From positions 1 through 60,939 of the forward strand of contig CAZHRJ010000002.1 in assembly GCA_964534765.1 (NCBI GenBank): a DNA stretch of 60,939 nucleotides. Direction: 5' to 3'. This document shows positions 51,492 to 59,427 of this stretch, piece by piece. This stretch comes from CAZHRJ01 sp964534765 (GTDB lineage: Bacteria > Lindowbacteria > 2-12-FULL-62-27). The number at the start of each line of letters is the position of its first letter. Position 1 is the stretch's first letter. The position numbers and the translations under genes were made by a program. The notes beneath the pieces are model-generated. The model searched no databases, was not told where the DNA came from, and saw only the letters and a program-made list of their open reading frames with translations.

Positions 51492-52911
51492 TTTTTACGG
51501 TTTGACAGCGGGCTTCGAATGGGCAGGGATCGGCCGGGCAGGAGGTCTCGCAGGCATTGTATTTTCGGAAGACCGGCTGTACCGGCGGTCCGATCAGGAA
51601 TTTTTCGATTCCGCCTTCGATGGCGCTCCGATAGATTTCGCAAGATTCCTCGAACGCCCTGATGATATGGGCCAGGTCATCATCCGTATGAGAAAAGCAG
51701 GGCAGGAATGCCCCCTGGAAGAGTGTGCCCCGTCGGATCATTTCCTGAAGGAGCAAAGAGCGAAACGGCGCGGATACAGATCCAGCCGGATCTCGGCACA
51801 CTGTGATGACGCGCCATGGTGTTGCGTGGATTTCCAAAATGCCCTGGATCCGTGAAGCCCGGGCGGCCGAGCGCATTCCATCCGCGACCGTCCGGACAGC
51901 AGTCCTAAGTTTTTCGAGGACGGAGCGGGTTTGATATTCGCGCAAGACCGCGCGTGCCGCGGCCACTGCGTGGGCCTCGGCGCCGTGGGTTGTTGAAATG
52001 AGGAAGACCCGAGGCCGTGATGACTGTCGGATACCTCCCAGGTCCATGATGTCCGCGCGGCCGGTGAGGGCGCAGAATGAGAACCCGTTGCCGATGGCTT
52101 TCCCCCAGGCGATCAGGTCCGGCCGGACACCGAGATTGACGAACGATCCGGGCCAGCCGGAGCGGTAGCCGGTGACCATTTCATCGAGGACAAAGACACT
52201 GCCGTTCCGGCGTGCGATATGCGCCGTCTCCTGAAGGATTTCCGGCCGGCATCCAAACGGATCTTCGGGTTCGGTCACGACACAGGCGATCTGGTTGGGA
52301 TAACCCCGGTAGAGTTGTTCGAGTGTATCAGGCCTTTCGGAGTGGTAGGTAACGGACAAGGCTCTGACCGCTTCCGGTATTCCGGCCCGGCAGGGTGTAC
52401 CGGCGATAAACCAATCATCATAGCTGAAGAACGGATGGTTGGCCGGAAAAGCGACGAGGTCGCGTCCGGTGAACGCGCGCGCCAGTTTGACGGCTGCGGA
52501 AGTGACAGTCGATCCATTTTTTGCGAATTTGACGCGTTCAGCTCCGGGGACGGCCGCTATAAACTTTTTGGCGAAATCCAATTCAATATCGGCTGGTCTC
52601 TGAAAATTAGATCCGCGTCCGAGCTGGCTCCGGACAGCTTCCAGGACCGGTTCATAGGCGTGACCGAGGCTGACAGAACCGAGTCCCATGGAACAATCGA
52701 CGAACTCATTGCCATCCAGGTCCCAGACGCGTCCGCCAAGACCCCGTTCGATGGCGGCCGGCGAGCATTGAGGAAACTGATCGTCTCCCTTCGAATAGGT
52801 GTGCGCGCCGCCGGGGATGGCCGCGTGCGCTTCCCGGCGAAACTCCGCCGATTTCGGTCCGGGCAGGTCATAGAGGGGCAACGGTGTTCGAGTGATGAGA
52901 TCTCTGTTCAT
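51484..52911 (-). CDS. class III (glutamate-1-semialdehyde aminomutase-like) aminotransferase
   Basis: A 475-residue PLP enzyme related to HemL. The PLP lysine is K271 in IAWGKAIGNGFSF; VFLISTTHGAEAHAVAAA and FVLDEMVTGYR complete the site. No haem-pathway genes are near; homologues occur in sugar and nonulosonic-acid clusters, where they may act on sugars. The last 25 residues carry four cysteines (CETSCPADPCPFEARC), an unusual tail that could bind metal. ATG 52911 is preferred to the open frame at 52947. Confidence 0.82.
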   Translation of the reverse strand: MNRDLITRTPLPLYDLPGPKSAEFRREAHAAIPGGAHTYSKGDDQFPQCSPAAIERGLGGRVWDLDGNEFVDCSMGLGSVSLGHAYEPVLEAVRSQLGRGSNFQRPADIELDFAKKFIAAVPGAERVKFAKNGSTVTSAAVKLARAFTGRDLVAFPANHPFFSYDDWFIAGTPCRAGIPEAVRALSVTYHSERPDTLEQLYRGYPNQIACVVTEPEDPFGCRPEILQETAHIARRNGSVFVLDEMVTGYRSGWPGSFVNLGVRPDLIAWGKAIGNGFSFCALTGRADIMDLGGIRQSSRPRVFLISTTHGAEAHAVAAARAVLREYQTRSVLEKLRTAVRTVADGMRSAARASRIQGILEIHATPWRVITVCRDPAGSVSAPFRSLLLQEMIRRGTLFQGAFLPCFSHTDDDLAHIIRAFEESCEIYRSAIEGGIEKFLIGPPVQPVFRKYNACETSCPADPCPFEARCQTVKII

Positions 52912-52928
52912 GAGTTTTTGTCGCCCAA

Positions 52929-53807
52929 TTATCGCGCGACGGCCCAACGCTGGGGATGGACCCAGTCCTGATCAGAGCAATTGAATTCGGCGAGAGAGTC
53001 GAGTTGTTCCTCCGATAACGACGGCCGACGCTGAGATGCGATGGCGGTTTCGATTTCGTCGATACGACTGAGTCCCACGATGACGACATCGACACCCGGG
53101 GAATCGAGTGCGTAACGAATGGCCAGTTCGGGAAGAGAAATCCCCCATGAGTCTGCGAGAGAGGCAATTCGATCAATCAGAGAGACGCATTCCGGTTCGA
53201 TGTGGGATGCAAAGGCGCGTCGATCCGTGAGGAGACCCTGGCAGAGGATGCTGCGCGCGACAATTTCCTGATGGGGCCGTTTGATGGTGTTGACCGCGCG
53301 GAGGACGGATGGATTCAGCAGGCTGTGTTCCACTTGGACGACATCGCACCATGGCTGGGAGAGGGCCAGAGCCGCGGTATCGACGCCGTAGGTGGACGCT
53401 CCGATGCGGCGCACCCATCGCCGTTCTTTGGCGCGGATAAGCGTTTCGACAATTCCGGGATTCGTCAGGGCTCTCGGGGTGGCGCTGTGGATGAGGAGGG
53501 TATCGATTTCGACCGGCCGGAACGTCCAGATGGTTTCCTCGACGCGGTAGACAAGTATGTCTTCCGTGAGTTTGGTGCAGACTCTCACGGCCTGCCGGCG
53601 AATCGATCCGCTCTGTTCAATGACAGCCGCCTCGGCCCGTCCGTATCCGGCCGCCGTATCAATATAGCGGATTCCGCGCAGGAGAGATTCACGAAGGATC
53701 GTCGCCGGTGGTGCGGGACGGAATTCGTCCGCCATGATTCCATACTGTCTCAAAAACCCGGCCGTTCCGATTCCCAAGGAAGGCCGATGTGTGTGAACTG
53801 ACTCCAT
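52929..53807 (-). CDS. aldo/keto reductase
   Basis: A 292-residue NADPH-dependent TIM-barrel oxidoreductase. The catalytic Asp and Tyr are in YIDTAAGYG, the Lys in VCTKL and the His in LLIHSA. ATG 53807 has GGAG upstream. Such reductases accompany class III aminotransferases in some nonulosonic-acid loci; here the two genes are 17 nt apart. Its upstream region holds the 29-bp inverted repeat. Confidence 0.82.
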   Translation of the reverse strand: MESVHTHRPSLGIGTAGFLRQYGIMADEFRPAPPATILRESLLRGIRYIDTAAGYGRAEAAVIEQSGSIRRQAVRVCTKLTEDILVYRVEETIWTFRPVEIDTLLIHSATPRALTNPGIVETLIRAKERRWVRRIGASTYGVDTAALALSQPWCDVVQVEHSLLNPSVLRAVNTIKRPHQEIVARSILCQGLLTDRRAFASHIEPECVSLIDRIASLADSWGISLPELAIRYALDSPGVDVVIVGLSRIDEIETAIASQRRPSLSEEQLDSLAEFNCSDQDWVHPQRWAVAR

Positions 53808-53866
53808 GATCGTCTCCAGGACTGAACCGCCAAGCAGGGAGAAAGTCAAGAGGGATTCCAAAGGCA

Positions 53867-54055
53867 CCCAAATGGCCCAAATGGGCCAAATGGGGACGTT
53901 GATTGACAAATTGACAAATGAAGTGCGACGTTCATAGGAGGTGAGGGCGGTTGGTCAATCTATCAACAAAAGGAGCCATCGGGGTCTCGGCGGATCTCCG
54001 GAATTTGTCAATTTGTCAATCAACGTCCCCAATCTTCCCCAATCTTCCCAATCAT
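53867..54055. repeat. 29-bp perfect inverted repeat with internal promoter and flanking tandem repeats
   Basis: Bases 53891-53919 and 54003-54031 are perfect reverse complements (29 of 29), bounding an 83-bp segment (53920-54002). Each arm holds two TTGACA motifs. In the segment, minus strand, TTGACC (53958-53953) and TATGAA (53936-53931) are 16 bp apart, a promoter aimed at the aldo/keto reductase. Outside the arms are three 9-bp CCCAAATGG-like units (53867-53893) and two 10-bp CCCCAATCTT units plus a partial (54027-54055). The 3' end of the glycosyltransferase lies in the right arm. Confidence 0.7.
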
Positions 54056-55129
54056 CCCATTTTTCAGGATGGTTTGTTTCATCCATTTGCCGATGAGAGA
54101 TATGTCGTGATTCCGAATGATTACGGGCCTCAAATGCCGAATTTGTTTTTGACGAATGGCGGCATGCCGAATGAAATCCAAAATCGCTTGAGCCATGGGG
54201 CCCGGCCTTCCGGGTGGTACCAGACAGTCTTTCAGGCCGTATGTCCTGAGCAGATCCCGTAATCCGCCCACTGCCGCCGCGATTACCGGCGTTTCGGAAG
54301 CCAATGCTTCGAGCGCCACCAAGGAGCCGCCCTCGCCTCTTGAAGGGATGATCACAGCGTCAACCCTTCCATAGAAGTCTCCTACCGTTGCCCGATAACC
54401 ATGAAAGAGAACATTCTTTTCCAGGTTCAGCCTGCGCACGGTATCCATGAGGTCGGAGAATTCCGGTCCGTCACCCAGGATGTGGATCCGGAAATTGCTC
54501 GGGAGCGCCCGCGTAAGAGTCTTTGCGGATTGAACGAGAATGTCCGCGCCTTTGGCCCATTCGAGTCTTCCCACGAACAGAAAATTCCACACTTTACGGT
54601 TCACGTTCTTGTTGCGCGCACTTACGGTCTGGAGGTTCAGTCTGCTGATATCGACGGGTTGAGGCAGGAGGAAGGCGCGCCGCCGGAGGCGAGTGGCGTG
54701 TCGGAAGGCATCGAATTCGACACAGAAATAGAGATCGGTTCCGGGTGCGAGGAGCTCGAGGGCGTGACGATGTTCATCCGGCATCCATTGAAGGGACGTA
54801 TGCAGGACCCGTGCTACCGGCGGTCCTCCCGCCGCGCGCGCCAACGCCGCGGCTTCATGGGATGCCGGATCGTGCGCAACGATGGCCAGGGCTTTTACCC
54901 GTTTGAGGCATCGGACTCGCTGTTTCAGTGCGACCACACGTCTGCCGGGCGGCCGTCGATCATTATCCGGGATACCCAGGGATAGGATATACGGGTGCTG
55001 TTTCAAGAGATCCGGATGGGGTCTGGAAAGTGTCACGAGTTTCCCCGTCCGTCCGGCCAGTTGAGCCGCGAGATTTTCCGTGCCACCGACTCCAGTTCCT
55101 TCGATGAGATGAACGAGGATGTCTTTCAG
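54020..55129 (-). CDS. family 4 (GT-B) glycosyltransferase with CTG start
   Basis: A 369-residue retaining glycosyltransferase. Translating upstream of the first GTG (55036) gives DILVHLIEGTGVGGTENLAA, the canonical GT4 N-terminus, so the gene must start earlier. The frame has CTG at 55129, 6 nt after AGGAGAGG, overlapping the stop of the upstream gene as CTGA. Core motifs include LFVGRLEWAKGADIL, IHILGDGPEF and the nucleotide-binding IPSRGEGGSLVALEALASE (E-x7-E). The last residues come from the repeat at 54003-54055. Confidence 0.85.
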   Translation of the reverse strand: MKDILVHLIEGTGVGGTENLAAQLAGRTGKLVTLSRPHPDLLKQHPYILSLGIPDNDRRPPGRRVVALKQRVRCLKRVKALAIVAHDPASHEAAALARAAGGPPVARVLHTSLQWMPDEHRHALELLAPGTDLYFCVEFDAFRHATRLRRRAFLLPQPVDISRLNLQTVSARNKNVNRKVWNFLFVGRLEWAKGADILVQSAKTLTRALPSNFRIHILGDGPEFSDLMDTVRRLNLEKNVLFHGYRATVGDFYGRVDAVIIPSRGEGGSLVALEALASETPVIAAAVGGLRDLLRTYGLKDCLVPPGRPGPMAQAILDFIRHAAIRQKQIRHLRPVIIRNHDISLIGKWMKQTILKNGMIGKIGEDWGR

Positions 55130-55935
55130 ATGAATCCTCTCCTAGCAAGAAGCTTCTGAAAGCGCCGTTTTTCATTTTGCTGCATCCGGATGAACTGTCG
55201 AATGAGAGGGCCCTTTATACCGATGTCCCGGTAATCGGGCCCAAAGAACGGTTCCCATTTATCCGGAGATCGGCCGAGGTCCTTGATCCGATCCAGCCAG
55301 GCCGGCCTCCGGGAGATTTGGATCAAGTCACGGAGTTTCCGGGCCGCTTCCTGCCTGGTCTTTTTTCGCCTCGCCGGCCCGCGGGCGTCGATCCGCCGCC
55401 CAGATTTAGAAATTCGTCGGACGCCATCCCGATGTTCGTCTCTTCCGGGTGTTCCAGGCGGAGAGTGGAGGATATCCCAGCCAAAAAGAGCAATCGGGTC
55501 AGCGCCGATCAGGGCTGCTGTATCGAGCGCCGCGAGAGCGGACGAGGCGCCGGAAATCATTGGCCCCGTCCGGCTAATGGCAATATCCCATTCGGTCAGA
55601 GCCAGGAGTTTTGGTTCCGGGAGGTTGACCCACACGTCGGCATGGGTTCTCAGATCAACCAGACACGGTGAGCGGGGGAGTGGACCGGGGGTGTAATACC
55701 CACGAAATCCCGCGGCCACGACCAGATGGGGACTAATCCCGGCGCCAAGAAGGATGGGCGCAGCGCGAAGGACCGCGAAGATAAGGTCATAGGATTTGAT
55801 TCGGTCGATTGTGCCGAGCAAAGACGGCCCGGCCGCGACAACCGCGACGGCGGCGTCGGGGCAAGCATTGCAAAGAATGGAAGCGTCACGGCAACGCAAG
55901 AGCGCGGCGCGACGCATCGGGGGAGCGATGAGCAT
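55126..55935 (-). CDS. DUF115/Maf-like glycosyltransferase-related protein
   Basis: A 269-residue protein with VAVVAAGPSLLGTI (the family GxGPSL motif) and the later GASSALAALDTAALIGADPI block, the core of DUF115 proteins, which include MptE pyrophosphokinases and flagellin-glycosylating Maf proteins. Full Maf proteins are larger, so this is a compact form. The nearby PseB/PseC-like genes and the flagellar operon favour flagellin or envelope glycosylation, by inference. Start at 55935 or ATG 55917. Confidence 0.7.
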   Translation of the reverse strand: MLIAPPMRRAALLRCRDASILCNACPDAAVAVVAAGPSLLGTIDRIKSYDLIFAVLRAAPILLGAGISPHLVVAAGFRGYYTPGPLPRSPCLVDLRTHADVWVNLPEPKLLALTEWDIAISRTGPMISGASSALAALDTAALIGADPIALFGWDILHSPPGTPGRDEHRDGVRRISKSGRRIDARGPARRKKTRQEAARKLRDLIQISRRPAWLDRIKDLGRSPDKWEPFFGPDYRDIGIKGPLIRQFIRMQQNEKRRFQKLLARRGFI

Positions 55936-55948
55936 CAGGGATGAGCGG

Positions 55949-57091
55949 CTATCCAGCGATCAGATCAGTTGCTTGTGTGACCACTTCGTCTACTGTCACA
56001 GCTTTAATGCAGCTGTGAAAGGGGCAGTCCTGCGGATCGAACCGCGAGCCGAAGCAGGGACTGCAGGGGATGGGATGGTAGATCGCCCGGTGTGGTTCCG
56101 GATAGGGATGATAGATTTTCGGATCGGCGAAGCCTGTGACGGCGATGCAGGGCCGGTTCAGGGCCGCCGCGATATGGGACGGTCCCGTGTCATTGGTAAT
56201 CAAGAGCCGGCAGGCGTTGATGAGGCAGATGAGATCCTGCAGCGCGGTACCGCCGACGAGTATCGACAGCAGGGGATGGGATGGAAATACGGATTTCAAA
56301 ATATTTTCTGACGCAAGACCGGTGATGACAACCCGGTGTCCCCGTTCGATCAGCCTGCGGGCGACCTCGGCGAATCTTTGAGCCGGCCAGCGTTTGTATA
56401 CAACAGCCGGGTCTGATCCCGGATGCAGGATAATGAACGACCGTGGCTCGAGGTTCCATTTTTCCATCGCCATCCGGTTGTTCCGCTCCAAGAACAAATC
56501 TGTTCGTTCTTCAACCGGCCGACCCCCGGCGGCATAGGCCAACCGGACACTCCAGTGAATTTCGCTGGTTCCCTTCTGCTCGCGTGGAACCGCATCAGTC
56601 AAATACCGTACGCAGGATTGCCGATCGTATCCGATCCTGCGGGGGATCCCGGCAAGATAGGCGAGTTGGGCAAGCATGTCATCGCGGTCGAGAAGACAGG
56701 CGAGATCAAACTGGCGGTCGGCGAGGATTTCCACCATTTTTGGGAAGTGATTTTTGTCAAAAAGGAGGATTTCATCCACGGCGGGGTTGTGTCGGATGAC
56801 CGCCTCGGAACCCGGGCAAATCAAGACCGCCAGATGCGCGTGCGGAAAAGCGAGCTTGAGAGATCGGATGGCCGGCGTGGCGAATAGGACGTCGCCCAGA
56901 TGTCTGGTTTCGACCACCAGAATTCGTCGAGGCCCGTTAAGGGATGACTCCATGCTCCGCAGGGGGTGGGCCCTGGATCGGCATCGGGCCCACCGCGTCC
57001 ACACCCTCTGGGATATTTGTCGTCTCAACCGCCGGATGCGTCCGATGACGAGGTGATTCCATTTTGGCATCAGGATCGTCTGATCGTTCAT
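55949..57091 (-). CDS. family 9 (heptosyltransferase-like) glycosyltransferase
   Basis: About 380 residues. GDVLFATPAIRSLKLAFPHA, HPGSDPAVVYKRWPAQRFAE and the nucleotide-sugar signature TNDTGPSHIAAAL are GT9 hallmarks, as in LPS heptosyltransferases. It supports an LPS-like outer envelope. The frame is open to TTG 57148; ATG 57091 is chosen, with ATG 57070 possible. A shared palindromic TATAAT (57172-57177) lies between it and the divergent pseB-like gene. Confidence 0.85.
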   Translation of the reverse strand: MNDQTILMPKWNHLVIGRIRRLRRQISQRVWTRWARCRSRAHPLRSMESSLNGPRRILVVETRHLGDVLFATPAIRSLKLAFPHAHLAVLICPGSEAVIRHNPAVDEILLFDKNHFPKMVEILADRQFDLACLLDRDDMLAQLAYLAGIPRRIGYDRQSCVRYLTDAVPREQKGTSEIHWSVRLAYAAGGRPVEERTDLFLERNNRMAMEKWNLEPRSFIILHPGSDPAVVYKRWPAQRFAEVARRLIERGHRVVITGLASENILKSVFPSHPLLSILVGGTALQDLICLINACRLLITNDTGPSHIAAALNRPCIAVTGFADPKIYHPYPEPHRAIYHPIPCSPCFGSRFDPQDCPFHSCIKAVTVDEVVTQATDLIAG

Positions 57092-57205
57092 GATGGACGT
57101 AAAATAGGTGAGGGGTTCGGCTCCGTCAAGGAGGTTCCGATGGTCCAAAAAAAATGGGAAAATGGTTGAATTATAATCGGAACGCAGGTTAAGTACGTGG
57201 GAGAC

Positions 57206-58192
57206 ATGTTGGATCTGACAGGCATGGTGGTACTCGTCACGGGGGGGACGGGCTCATTTGGCCGGCAGTTTGCAAGGTATGTCCTGTCGCGAATGAAGCC
57301 CGAGAAGTTGATCATCTTCAGCCGAGACGAAATGAAACAGGGACAAATGCAGCAGGAATTTGGCCCTCACCCGTCGCTTCGATTTTTCATCGGCGACGTG
57401 CGCGACAAGCAGCGTCTGGACCGGGCATTTCACGGTGTGGATGTGGTTGTGCACGCGGCCGCGCTCAAGCAGGTCCCGACGCTGGAGTACAATCCGATTG
57501 AAGCGGTGAAGACGAACGTGATGGGATCGGAGAATGTGATTCACTCCGCGATCGATCAGAGCGTAAAAAAAGTGATTGCGCTGAGCACGGACAAAGCGGT
57601 CCATCCGATCAATCTGTACGGCGCGACGAAACTCTGCGCGGAGAAGATGTTTGTTGCGGCGAATGCCTATTCCGGGATACACGGCACAAAATTCAGTGTG
57701 GTTCGATACGGCAATGTGCTGGCCAGCCGCGGGAGCGTGGTTCCGTTATTTTTGAGTCAGCGGGAAACCGGTGTACTCAAAGTCACTGACGATCGGATGA
57801 CGCGGTTTTGGATCACGCTGGACGAAGCGGTCGAATTTGTATTGAGGAGTCTGGAGTGGATGTCCGGGAGCGAGATTTTCATTCCGAAGATTCCGAGTCT
57901 CAGTTTGATGGAGTTGGCGAAGACGATGGGGCCGCAATGCCGGATCGAGCGGATCGGCCGTCGCCCGGGAGAAAAGATACACGAGATTCTGGTTGCCGAG
58001 GAGGAGAGCGAGAACACGCTCGAATATGAAGACCACTATGTGGTCTGTCCTGTCATCCCACCCTGGAAGCTCAACGGCCATCTGACCCATGGCCATCCGG
58101 TGAAAGGCGGATTTCGGTATTCGAGCAATGAGAACACGCCAACGCTGGATCGGGAACGATTGAAGGAAGCTCTGGATCACATCGTGGCGTGA
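57206..58192 (+). CDS. pseB: PseB-like UDP-GlcNAc 4,6-dehydratase
   Basis: A 328-residue SDR of the CapD/PseB group: VTGGTGSFGRQFARYVLSRM, FFIGDVRDKQRLDRAFHGVD, HAAALKQVPTLEYNP and STDKAVHPINLYGATKLCAE. This is the inverting dehydratase that starts pseudaminic-acid synthesis, 4,6-dehydrating and C5-epimerising UDP-GlcNAc. ATG 57206 (GGGAG three bases upstream) or GTG 57197. Coupled to the next gene through GTGA. Confidence 0.9.
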   Translation: MLDLTGMVVLVTGGTGSFGRQFARYVLSRMKPEKLIIFSRDEMKQGQMQQEFGPHPSLRFFIGDVRDKQRLDRAFHGVDVVVHAAALKQVPTLEYNPIEAVKTNVMGSENVIHSAIDQSVKKVIALSTDKAVHPINLYGATKLCAEKMFVAANAYSGIHGTKFSVVRYGNVLASRGSVVPLFLSQRETGVLKVTDDRMTRFWITLDEAVEFVLRSLEWMSGSEIFIPKIPSLSLMELAKTMGPQCRIERIGRRPGEKIHEILVAEEESENTLEYEDHYVVCPVIPPWKLNGHLTHGHPVKGGFRYSSNENTPTLDRERLKEALDHIVA

Positions 58193-59427
58193 CTGTTTCC
58201 CGCGCCGGTTCCACCCGTTCGTTTTTACCCTACGCCCGCCAGCTGATCGACACCAGTGACATCCGCGCAGTCACGGGCGTTCTTCGGTCCGGCCATCTGA
58301 CGACCGGTCCGGCAGTCCGCAGATTTGAATCCGGGTTCAAAACGGCAGTGGGCGCGAAGCATGCGGTGGCTGTCAGTTCCGGTACGGCGGCGCTTCATAC
58401 GGCGTTATTAGCGGCCGGTATCGGAGCGGGGGATGAAGTCATCACGACGCCCTACACATTTGTCGCCACCGCCAGCACGATCCTCCATTCCGGCGCCCGG
58501 CCTGTTTTTGTCGACGTGGTTCCGGGCGGATTCAATCTGGATCCGTCGGGCATTCCGGCTCGATTGACGAAGCGGACGAAGTCGATTGTGGCGGTGCATT
58601 TTGCCGGAGAGCCGTGCGATCTGGACGCTCTGACCCGGATCAGCGGCCGGCATGGGCTTATTCTCATCGAAGACGCGGCGCACGCGCTGGGCGCCGCCTA
58701 TCAGGGCCGAAAGATCGGATCGATCGGGGATCTGACGGCGTTCAGTTTTCATCCCGCGAAGCATATCACGACGGCCGAGGGCGGAATGGTCACCACGAAT
58801 TCGTCCGAGCTGGCCGACCGGATGCGCCGAATTCGGAATCATGGACTGAGTTTGGATGTTCACGAGCGTGAGGCTCGCCAAACCTGGATGTATGACGTGA
58901 TGACGCCGGGATACAACTATCGTCTGTCAGATATTCAGAGCGCTCTGGGAACTTCCCAGCTCCGAAAACTCTCCCGGTTTCTCCGCCGCCGCCGGTCGAT
59001 TGCCCGCGCATACCAAAAGCTGATCGGAGACATGGAAGAACTTGTTTTGCCGTCGGATCCGGCCGGGCGGTCGGTCCGGCACGGGTGGCATCTGTATGTG
59101 GTTCGCGTGAAGGAGGGGGCAGTTCGTGGCGGTCGGGATGCAGTTTACAAAGAACTGATCGCCTCCGGGATCGGCGTGAATGTGCATTACAGGCCGGTTC
59201 ATCTGTTCTCCTGTTATCGCCGGCTCCTGGGCACTCGTCCTGGAGATTTCCCGAATGCGGAACGGTCGTTCCGGGAGGCTCTGACGCTGCCGCTCTTTCC
59301 GGCGATGACCGCCGGAGATGTCCAGCGGGTGGCGACCGCCCTGAGAAACGCTGTCGGCCGATTGCTGATCCGAAAAGTCAGCCGGCGTGTTCGGGGAGGC
59401 GGAGCATTCTCCGCTGGTCGGGTCTAA
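58189..59427 (+). CDS. pseC: PseC-like sugar nucleotide aminotransferase
   Basis: A 412-residue DegT-family aminotransferase that would aminate C4 of the PseB product. FLPYARQLIDTSDIRAV and RSGHLTTGPAVRRFE match PseC; the PLP lysine is K191 in HPAKHITTAEGG. GTG 58189 overlaps the pseB stop (GTGA), pairing the two enzymes in one pathway. The last 30 residues are Arg/Gly-rich and overlap the convergent oxygenase gene by 50 nt. Confidence 0.88.
   Translation: MTVSRAGSTRSFLPYARQLIDTSDIRAVTGVLRSGHLTTGPAVRRFESGFKTAVGAKHAVAVSSGTAALHTALLAAGIGAGDEVITTPYTFVATASTILHSGARPVFVDVVPGGFNLDPSGIPARLTKRTKSIVAVHFAGEPCDLDALTRISGRHGLILIEDAAHALGAAYQGRKIGSIGDLTAFSFHPAKHITTAEGGMVTTNSSELADRMRRIRNHGLSLDVHEREARQTWMYDVMTPGYNYRLSDIQSALGTSQLRKLSRFLRRRRSIARAYQKLIGDMEELVLPSDPAGRSVRHGWHLYVVRVKEGAVRGGRDAVYKELIASGIGVNVHYRPVHLFSCYRRLLGTRPGDFPNAERSFREALTLPLFPAMTAGDVQRVATALRNAVGRLLIRKVSRRVRGGGAFSAGRV

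Noticed and set aside
53951..54262. Rightward ORF starting at TTG after a perfect AGGAGGTGA ribosome site
   Set aside because: It starts in the inverted-repeat segment and runs antisense to the glycosyltransferase; the protein has no recognisable feature. The ribosome-site match is noted but probably chance.
57172..57177. Shared TATAAT between the GT9 and pseB-like genes as a bidirectional promoter
   Set aside because: The ATTATAAT palindrome reads as -10 both ways, but neither strand has a convincing -35 box at 16-18 bp.
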